Below, piece after piece: positions 1 to 6,956 of a stretch of DNA of 8,771 bases; position 1 is the first letter of the stretch, and each line of letters starts with the position of its first letter. This stretch comes from Flectobacillus sp. (GTDB lineage: Bacteria; Bacteroidota; Bacteroidia; Cytophagales; Spirosomataceae). Made by a program: the position numbers and the translations under genes. The stretch covers positions 1 to 8,771 of the forward strand of contig JARXAV010000012.1 in the NCBI GenBank assembly GCA_029865665.1, read 5' to 3'. The notes beneath the pieces are model-generated. The model had not been told where the DNA came from and did no database searches. It saw only the letters and a program-made list of their open reading frames with translations.

Positions 1-1
1 G

Positions 2-2113
2 TTAAGCACAGGGGGGTATTGGACGTTGTTTGCACCGAATGATGATGCTTTTGCGAAGTATTTTACGAAGGCTGGTATCAGTCTAGGTACGTTAGACTCT
101 GTTCAGGCACAAAAACTTGTTCAAGGAATGTTAGTCTATAATGCTTATAGTAAGGATAAACTTGGAGATTTTCAGAAAACGCTTACGGGTACAAGTGGTG
201 AGCAGTCTGGATTACCAGGTTTAGGTTTTAGAAGAAAAACAGCTTTTTCAAAAGGATATTATGATGAAGTGGGTTTTGATGGTAAACGTTACAAAGCAGT
301 TGGCACTAATGCTTCTAACAGAGATGGAGTTGTATGGTCGTTCAATGTAGAAGATCGAAACTATAAGCATCTTTCATACTTCACTGATGAGTTTATGAAT
401 ACAAAAGGGCTTACAGCAAGTGATTATAATTACTTTTTCCCTAATACTACGTATAGTGGATTCAATGTGATGGACTCTAAAGTCACAGAGGCAGATATTT
501 TTGCTGAAAACGGAATGATTCACATTGTGGATAATGTTCCTGTTCCTGGTGAGTCGGTAGATGATTATTTAAAAGGGCAGACCGAGTATAGTTTATTTAG
601 AAATTTGATTGAGCGTTTTGCTGTTTTCTTTAAAGAAGATCAGCAAATGACCTTAAAGTATAATAATCAGACACGATTATCAGATAAGATTTATGTCAAA
701 CGATTTGATGCTCTTGCTGGAGCAGGGAAATATCTTGTGTTTAGCCCAACAAGCGAAAACGTAGGTACTCCTAACAGTACAGATTCTCAGTCGGATATAT
801 TTAGCTTGTTTGTACCTACTAATGCTGTTTTACAAAAGTACCTAGATGAGGTTGTTCTTGAACATTATAAATCGCTGGACTTAGTATCGCCAGGGATTAT
901 CATTGATTTGGTGAATGCACACATGAACGGCTCTGCTATTTGGCCAAGTAAAATTCTGTCTTCTACAAATGCTTTTTCTGAACCATATCTATATAATCCA
1001 ACAACAGATGTTGTTGAGAAGAAAATGTTAAGTAATGGACTTGTCTATGGAGTTAATAAAGTACACGAGTCACTACGTTTCTCTTCTGTTTACTCTAGGG
1101 TTTACCTTGATCCTAATTACTCTATTATGAGAAGGGTATTAGATATGGAATTGACTCCTTTTCTTTTGACATCGAGAAGAAAGTTTGCTTTATTTTTGAT
1201 TAGTGATGAGTCATTTAAGACAGCAGGGTTTACCTATAATGCTAATATGATTTCTCCTTCACTCTCGGAGTGGATTTATACGAATCCAACTACGTTAGCA
1301 GTTACGACAGGAGTTGATGTATTGGCAGCACTACAGCGAATTGTGGCCACAAGTGTTGTACCGTATGAAAACGGTGATTTAACAAATGTTTCAGGAAAAG
1401 GAACGGTGACAGCGTATAATGGTGAACCCATTAGTTTTGATAATAATAAAATTATTACAACAGGTACAAAGGCGGTTGCAAACCCTATGGTTACCGTGTC
1501 GAAAAAGGAGTGTTCTAATGGGGTAGCGTATTATACAGCTAATAATATTTTGAATTTTGCACCTGTGGGTGTGTTGAGACCAGATGCTATTTTACAAGAT
1601 TTAGAGAAATTAGCAAGTACAACTACATCTCCCTATTATCAGTTTTTTCAATACTTAAAAGGCTCGCATCTTTATAACAGTACGACCAATCCTGCAACAA
1701 TATCTGCTATTCCTAATGGTAGCTTTTATACGTTTTTGGTACCTGATAATAGTTCTATCTTGGCAGCCATGAATGCAGGCTTACTACCAAGTACAGGGAC
1801 AACCACAAAAACGCCTAAATATACACCTACGACAAATGCGGAAAGAATCTTGATTGAAAACTTTATTTTATCTCATGTGGTAGTTCAGAATACTATTCCT
1901 GTACGTAATGGAGGAGCTACTGGAAGTTTTGCTACCCTATTGAAAAATGCAGTAGGAGATCCTTTAAAGTTGAGCATTGAGACCAACTCTGCGTCTTCAA
2001 TGACCTTGAAAGATGCTACGGGCAAAATTATCAATGTGAATGTTGCTAATAGTAATAATCTGTCTAATAGAAGTCTATTCCATTCGATTAATGGCTACTT
2101 GAAATTAAATTGA
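2..2113 (+). CDS. Multi-domain fasciclin (FAS1) protein, 5'-truncated by the window edge
   Basis: This is the C-terminal part of a protein built from consecutive FAS1 (fasciclin/beta-Ig-h3) domains, a fold used for adhesion and ligand binding on cell surfaces. The frame is open from base 2. Residues below count from the TTG at base 26, which falls inside the conserved FAS1 H1 motif (TLFAPNDDAF), so the real start is upstream. I see four FAS1-like units. Unit 1 spans about 1-177 and closes with NGMIHIVDNVPVPG at 162-175; it carries a large insert at about 60-147. Unit 2 spans about 187-349, with SLFVPTNAVL at 260-269 and a closing segment at 335-349. Unit 3 spans about 364-515 and is degenerate, with KFALFLISDESF at 386-397. 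Unit 4 spans about 535-695, with FYTFLVPDNSSIL at 567-579. The protein stops at the end of unit 4 with no further domain. The signal peptide is not visible; a lipoprotein is expected by analogy with the second FAS1 gene. It lies 44 bases upstream of susC-like and is probably co-transcribed. Family assignment is firm; ligand and role are unknown. Confidence 0.9.
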   Translation, partial: LSTGGYWTLFAPNDDAFAKYFTKAGISLGTLDSVQAQKLVQGMLVYNAYSKDKLGDFQKTLTGTSGEQSGLPGLGFRRKTAFSKGYYDEVGFDGKRYKAVGTNASNRDGVVWSFNVEDRNYKHLSYFTDEFMNTKGLTASDYNYFFPNTTYSGFNVMDSKVTEADIFAENGMIHIVDNVPVPGESVDDYLKGQTEYSLFRNLIERFAVFFKEDQQMTLKYNNQTRLSDKIYVKRFDALAGAGKYLVFSPTSENVGTPNSTDSQSDIFSLFVPTNAVLQKYLDEVVLEHYKSLDLVSPGIIIDLVNAHMNGSAIWPSKILSSTNAFSEPYLYNPTTDVVEKKMLSNGLVYGVNKVHESLRFSSVYSRVYLDPNYSIMRRVLDMELTPFLLTSRRKFALFLISDESFKTAGFTYNANMISPSLSEWIYTNPTTLAVTTGVDVLAALQRIVATSVVPYENGDLTNVSGKGTVTAYNGEPISFDNNKIITTGTKAVANPMVTVSKKECSNGVAYYTANNILNFAPVGVLRPDAILQDLEKLASTTTSPYYQFFQYLKGSHLYNSTTNPATISAIPNGSFYTFLVPDNSSILAAMNAGLLPSTGTTTKTPKYTPTTNAERILIENFILSHVVVQNTIPVRNGGATGSFATLLKNAVGDPLKLSIETNSASSMTLKDATGKIINVNVANSNNLSNRSLFHSINGYLKLN

Positions 2114-2157
2114 TTATGAATCTTTAAATTTAGTTATGACATAAAACAACTATATAT

Positions 2158-5100
2158 ATGAAATTTTATATTAAACTATTACTACCTATGGTCTTACTGA
2201 TGCTTGGGATAATCAAGACTCAAGCTCAGAATACTCATACCGTGAGAGGGAGGATTGTGGATGCAAAGGATAGTACAGCCGTAGTTGGAGTAACGGTTGC
2301 TGAATATGATAGAGACAATCGTATCGTGAAGGGGGTAGTATCTGATGTAGAAGGGAACTTCATTATTAGAATGTCGAGTCCTAACCATGTATTATCATTT
2401 TCGAGTATTGGGTACAAGACAAAAAAGGAAGCAGTAAAGTCCAGAACAGCTTTGAGCATTTTCTTAGAATCAGCTAGTTCAGACTTATTAGAAGTTGTAG
2501 TAACAGGTAAAGCAACCAGTAATGGCTTAATGAATGTGGGAGAGCGTAGTTTAACACAAGCGATTTCAACCATTGATGCTAAGGCTGTGGAAGATATGCA
2601 AGGAACTAGTATTGACCAAATGTTGCAGGGACGTTTGGCGGGTATGGATATTACTTCTTCTTCTGGTTCACCTGGTTCTGGTATTCAGATTCGTATTCGT
2701 GGAACAAACTCAATTAATGGTACAGCTGATCCTATGATTGTGGTAGATGGTATGCCTTATGAAACGGCAACACCCTCAGACTTTGATTTTGGTTCTGCGG
2801 ATGAGGCAGGTTTTGCTGCATTATTGAACGTTGCACCTTCAGATATTAAGAGTATATCGGTCTTGAAAGATGGTGCTGCCACAGCCTTATGGGGTGCTCG
2901 TGCCTCGAATGGTGTAGTGGTAATTGAAACCAAGCGTGGATTAGAAGGTAAACCTAGAGTTTCTTACACGTTTAAAGGAAGTTTTACAAAAGAACCGAAT
3001 CCAATACCGATGTTAAATGGTAGCCAATATCAGACATTGATACCCGAAATGTACACGAACCGTTTTGGATTACCAATTCCTGTGAATTCGTATCCAGAAT
3101 TTCGTAATGACCCAACGGACGTTTACAATTTCTTGAATTATGGACAGAATTCGAATTGGATTGGTGCAATAACGCAAATAGCAGGAGCACAAGATCATAA
3201 CGTGTCAATCAACGGAGGAGGGGCTAAAGCTCAGTATTTTGCCTCTATGGGTTATTTTAGTCAACAAGGTACAACGATTGGTACGGGACTTGATCGCTTA
3301 AATACTCGTATCAACCTAGATTATAAGGTATCAGATCGAATTAGATTTAAAACGGATATTGCTTTTACGCACTCGTATAATACCCGAAACTATGCATCTT
3401 CGCTAACTGGTGATATTGTCCGTGCTGTGGCTTATAAGAAAATGCCTAACATGAGTATTAATGAATACAGTGAGCAAGGTTTTTTGACAAGTAATTATTT
3501 TACGCCACGATTCAACAGTCAAGGAGGTTTTCCTGGAACATTTAACCCTGTAGCACTCGTAAATCAGGCTTCCAATACGCTAACATCTGAGCGTATTATT
3601 CCACACTTTCAGTTACAATACGCTATTACTCGCTCAGATGAATGGAAAGGTACGTTTGATGTCCAGTTTGATATTAGTAATAATAAAACGCAGTCATTTT
3701 TGCCACAAAGTGCTACGGGAGCATTATTTACGGACATCACATCAAATTATGCTACTGAGGCAGACTATGATGCTTTTGGTTTAGTAACCAAAACAACGAT
3801 TAATTACAATCCTAAGTGGAGTAATCGTAAACGTGACTTTAACTCAATGTGGGTAATCAATACTTCTGATTTTAGAAATATTGGTCAGACTGCTATGCTT
3901 CCCAATTTGGCTTCGGCAGGGCTTTCGGATGTTACAAATGATGGACGTTTGGTTTCATCGAGCGTCACTAGTAGCCCTTCGCAAACTCGTTCGATGGGAG
4001 CATTATGGTATTCGAGTTTATCATTATCAGAAAAATATATTTTTAATGTTGGCTTACGTGCCGATGGTTCGTCTCGTTTTGGCCCTGACAATCGTTTTGC
4101 TTTCTTTCCTTCTATTTCAGGAAAATGGAATGTTTCAGATGAAAAATTCATGAATAAATTTTCATCTTTTGTTGAATACTTAGGGCTTCGTGCTAGTTAC
4201 GGGATGAGTGGTAATACTCCTGCTGCACGATATAACTACCTATATTACGGGACTTATTCTGCGACCAGCTTTGGTTATTTAGGTGAAGGAGGGGTTATTC
4301 CTGGCAATCCTCAATTAGAGAATTTGAGATGGGAAAAATCTACGGATAGAAATTTCGGGTTGAACTATGTGTCTCCTAAACGAAAAGTATCTATCGACGC
4401 AGATATGTACTGGAAAAGTACGAGAGATTTAATTTTCTATGGTTTACAGACATCTAGTGTAAACGGATATTCTACGGCAAACCTCAATGGAGGTACGATG
4501 GATAATATTGGATGGGAATTGAATGTTACCTTAAATCCGATTAAAACAAAAGTATGGAATGTAGATTTCAATTTTAACATCGCTCATAATAGTAACATTC
4601 TACGAGAGGTTTCTGAACAGTATCCTAATTTCAGAGGAACAGGAACGGTGAACGGCGAGTATAAAACCTTGTTGAAAATCAATAACCCTTTTGGTTCATT
4701 CTACGGATATAAGTACAAAGGGGTTTATGCAGACAAAGCTGCAACGATTGCCAGAGGAAAGAGCGGAGAGCCAATTACAACACCAGATGGACAAGGAGTA
4801 TTTATGCGTTTTAATTACCCTAAAGTAGATTACATTTTCCAACCAGGTGATGCCATGTATGAGGATATTAACAATGATGGAAATATCAACGAACAAGATA
4901 TTGTGTATTTAGGGAATAGTAATCCAGAGTTTACAGGAGGATTTGGTGGTTCAGTATCTTATAAATCGCTTCGTTTGAGTGGATTTTTTAATTACCGTTA
5001 TAATTATGATGTTGTTAACAGAATCCGTATGACTACTTCTAATATGTTTGATTTATCTAATCAAAGTACTGAAGTCTTGAGACGTTGGCATAAAGAAGGA

Positions 5101-5421
5101 GACGTGACGGATGTACCAAGAGCACTCTGGAATGCGGGTTATAACTGGTTAGGGTCTAGTCGTTACGTAGAAGATGCGTCTTTTGTTCGTCTTAAAACGG
5201 TTACACTCAGCTATACGTTCTCGAAATCGGTACTTAGAAGATTACAATTGTCTTCGTTAAGAGCTTACGTGACAGCAGAGAACCTTCTTACTTTTACCAA
5301 TTACACAGGACAAAACCCAGAGGTTCAGTTAAGAGGTGCTGATCCTTTTAGAATTGCAGAAGATAATGCCTTGACCCCAATCGGGAAAACCGTAACACTA
5401 GGGTTATCAGTAACATTCTAA
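2158..5421 (+). CDS. SusC/RagA-type TonB-dependent outer-membrane transporter
   Basis: This is the outer-membrane beta-barrel that imports a ligand using TonB-ExbBD energy, paired with the SusD lipoprotein encoded next. A signal peptide covers residues 1-23: Lys2 and Lys6, a hydrophobic core, then TQA|Q. Next come a carboxypeptidase-D regulatory-like beta domain (about 26-105; VRGRIVDAKDSTAVVGVTV at 29-47, FSSIGYKT at 81-88) and a TonB-box-like segment, EVVVTG (112-117). The plug (about 125-258) has the SusC hallmarks MLQGRLAGMDI (155-165), IRIRGTNSING (178-188), MIVVDGMPY (193-201) and SISVLKDGAATALWGARASNG (232-252). The rest is a barrel ending in LGLSVTF with a terminal Phe, as expected for BAM-dependent insertion. 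A canonical 12-residue EF-hand-like loop lies at 903-914. At 1087 residues it is full length for the family, without an N-terminal STN domain. The ATG at 2158 is chosen because it gives the signal peptide; the leader is A/T-rich with no clear Shine-Dalgarno site. The substrate cannot be inferred. Confidence 0.97.
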   Translation: MKFYIKLLLPMVLLMLGIIKTQAQNTHTVRGRIVDAKDSTAVVGVTVAEYDRDNRIVKGVVSDVEGNFIIRMSSPNHVLSFSSIGYKTKKEAVKSRTALSIFLESASSDLLEVVVTGKATSNGLMNVGERSLTQAISTIDAKAVEDMQGTSIDQMLQGRLAGMDITSSSGSPGSGIQIRIRGTNSINGTADPMIVVDGMPYETATPSDFDFGSADEAGFAALLNVAPSDIKSISVLKDGAATALWGARASNGVVVIETKRGLEGKPRVSYTFKGSFTKEPNPIPMLNGSQYQTLIPEMYTNRFGLPIPVNSYPEFRNDPTDVYNFLNYGQNSNWIGAITQIAGAQDHNVSINGGGAKAQYFASMGYFSQQGTTIGTGLDRLNTRINLDYKVSDRIRFKTDIAFTHSYNTRNYASSLTGDIVRAVAYKKMPNMSINEYSEQGFLTSNYFTPRFNSQGGFPGTFNPVALVNQASNTLTSERIIPHFQLQYAITRSDEWKGTFDVQFDISNNKTQSFLPQSATGALFTDITSNYATEADYDAFGLVTKTTINYNPKWSNRKRDFNSMWVINTSDFRNIGQTAMLPNLASAGLSDVTNDGRLVSSSVTSSPSQTRSMGALWYSSLSLSEKYIFNVGLRADGSSRFGPDNRFAFFPSISGKWNVSDEKFMNKFSSFVEYLGLRASYGMSGNTPAARYNYLYYGTYSATSFGYLGEGGVIPGNPQLENLRWEKSTDRNFGLNYVSPKRKVSIDADMYWKSTRDLIFYGLQTSSVNGYSTANLNGGTMDNIGWELNVTLNPIKTKVWNVDFNFNIAHNSNILREVSEQYPNFRGTGTVNGEYKTLLKINNPFGSFYGYKYKGVYADKAATIARGKSGEPITTPDGQGVFMRFNYPKVDYIFQPGDAMYEDINNDGNINEQDIVYLGNSNPEFTGGFGGSVSYKSLRLSGFFNYRYNYDVVNRIRMTTSNMFDLSNQSTEVLRRWHKEGDVTDVPRALWNAGYNWLGSSRYVEDASFVRLKTVTLSYTFSKSVLRRLQLSSLRAYVTAENLLTFTNYTGQNPEVQLRGADPFRIAEDNALTPIGKTVTLGLSVTF

Positions 5422-5458
5422 CTGGTTCGAAACATTTAACACATAATTTATCAAAGCA

Positions 5459-6940
5459 ATGTTAAAAAAAATATACCTACTTTTAGTAAGTGCATGTGTG
5501 TGGTTATTGCCAAGTTCATGTAGTTCATGGTTGGACTTAAAACCACAAGATGGCCTTATTCAAGCTGAATTTTGGAAAAATAAAGAGCAGGTTGCTTCGG
5601 CCGTAACAGGTTGTTACACCTCAATTATTAACGCAGGCTTACCCCAACGAGTGGTGCTTTTGGGAGAGTTAAGAGCAGATATGATGACTCCAACTCCAAG
5701 GGCTTTTGTAGATGAAGATTATTTGGTGGAGTATAATATTTTACCTAGTAATTCATTTGCAGAGTGGGCTCCTTTTTATACGGTTATTAATACCTGTAAT
5801 TCGGTTATTGAATTTGCTCCGACAGTGCCAGCTTTAGATGATACGTACAAGGAAGCGACAATGAAAGCGGATGTCGCACAGGCTAAAGCAATCAGAGCAT
5901 GGATGTACTTTTATTTAGTGAGGTTATACAGAGACGTTCCATTGAAATTGAATGCTACCAATGCAGATGAAGATTTTACTCCTTTGGCAAAGTCGTCTGG
6001 GGCAGAAGTACTAGCTCAGATTGAAAAAGACTTGCTAGAAGCAGAAGCTGACATTCCTGTTACGTATGCAACGAATGATCGTACTCGTTCGAGAATAACA
6101 AAGGGGTTAGTGAATACACTACAAGCAGATGTCTATTTATGGATGGAGCAACCACAGAAAGCGGCAGATGCTACTCAAAAAGTAATTGATTCGGGGCTAT
6201 ACAAATTGAATACAGACTTTGCGGTTGCTTTTTCGGGTAATACACCAGAAGGAGTTTTAGAAATTGCTCATGGTTTTGATGTGACAGCACCTTACGCTTT
6301 TAATACAGCACCGCTTTATAGTATGTTCGGAAATGCAGCTGGTACAAATGGTGACAATACAAGACGTTTTATCGCTAGTGATTTTGTAGCAAGTGATATT
6401 TTACCAGATGATCCCTCTTTTTTAGATTCGTTAGATACTCGTTCGGCAAAGACATACAATGCTACCTCAGCTACTGTTCTAAAATACTCCAAAGGAGCAC
6501 CTGCTGATCCGTTTAATTTTATTGTATATCGTTATGCTGATGTACTATTATTGAGAGCGGAAGCAATGGCTTTACTCAATAAAGGAGAGGATGCAATACA
6601 ATTGATTAAACAAATTAGAGAACGAGCAGCCGACCATCGGGTAACTCGTAGAACGCTTGATCAAGCTAATCCTGAAGCAATCTTAGACTATATACTTGAA
6701 GAAAGAGCGAGGGAGTTTGCTTTTGAAGGGAAACGCTGGTTTGATTTGTTACGATATGCCAAACGGAATAATTATAAACGAATGGACATACTGCTGTCTG
6801 CTCTACTAAGATCGGTTCCGTCTGAGCGTTTACAATCGGCACTTGCCAAAGCAAAAGACCCTAATAGCCATTATCTACCAATTTATCTTAGGGAGATGAA
6901 TACCAATAAATTATTAGTTCAAAATCCTTTTTATAAATAA
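5459..6940 (+). CDS. SusD/RagB-type surface nutrient-binding lipoprotein
   Basis: This is the lipoprotein lid of the SusCD importer, which sits on the SusC barrel at the cell surface and captures the ligand. The N-terminus is a lipoprotein signal: Lys3-Lys4, a hydrophobic stretch, then the lipobox LPSSC with Cys21 as the lipidated residue. CSSWLDLKPQDG (21-32) is the usual SusD opening. Family signatures follow: VASAVTGCYTSI (45-56), the TPR-like helix AKAIRAWMYFYLVRLYRDVPL (142-162), ITKGLVNTLQADVYLWM (213-229), YRYADVLLLRAEAMALLN (357-374), EERAREFAFEGKRWFDLLRY (414-433) and the C-terminal tail LPIYLREMNTNKLLVQNPFY (473-492). The length, 493 residues, is normal and nothing looks broken. It starts 37 bases after the transporter gene, the standard susC-susD order. 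The residues after Cys21 are not acidic, unlike the second FAS1 lipoprotein. The ligand is unknown because SusD binding loops diverge too much to read by eye. Confidence 0.97.
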   Translation: MLKKIYLLLVSACVWLLPSSCSSWLDLKPQDGLIQAEFWKNKEQVASAVTGCYTSIINAGLPQRVVLLGELRADMMTPTPRAFVDEDYLVEYNILPSNSFAEWAPFYTVINTCNSVIEFAPTVPALDDTYKEATMKADVAQAKAIRAWMYFYLVRLYRDVPLKLNATNADEDFTPLAKSSGAEVLAQIEKDLLEAEADIPVTYATNDRTRSRITKGLVNTLQADVYLWMEQPQKAADATQKVIDSGLYKLNTDFAVAFSGNTPEGVLEIAHGFDVTAPYAFNTAPLYSMFGNAAGTNGDNTRRFIASDFVASDILPDDPSFLDSLDTRSAKTYNATSATVLKYSKGAPADPFNFIVYRYADVLLLRAEAMALLNKGEDAIQLIKQIRERAADHRVTRRTLDQANPEAILDYILEERAREFAFEGKRWFDLLRYAKRNNYKRMDILLSALLRSVPSERLQSALAKAKDPNSHYLPIYLREMNTNKLLVQNPFYK

Positions 6941-6956
6941 AAAAGTATAAAATATC

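Noticed and set aside
26..28. TTG at base 26 as the start codon of the first FAS1 gene
   Set aside because: It lies inside the conserved FAS1 H1 motif, and the same frame is open back to base 2 with matching residues (LSTGGYWT before LFAPNDDAF). The gene is simply cut by the window edge.
2114..2157. A separate promoter in front of the transporter gene
   Set aside because: The 44-base gap is AT-rich, but I could not find a convincing Bacteroidota -33/-7 pair (TTTG and TAnnTTTG), so read-through from the upstream FAS1 gene is the simpler view.
2194..2573. Two minus-strand open frames over the N-terminal part of the transporter gene
   Set aside because: They are complementary to the clearly coding signal peptide, carboxypeptidase-D-like domain and start of the plug, and show no family features of their own.
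3881..4153. Open frames of about 90 residues on both strands inside the transporter gene
   Set aside because: Both lie entirely within the SusC coding region in other frames. Their products have no recognisable motif, while the SusC frame encodes continuous barrel sequence.
5422..5458. TTCGAA palindrome in the susC-susD gap as a hairpin or operator
   Set aside because: The match is only six bases and does not extend outward symmetrically. This is expected by chance.
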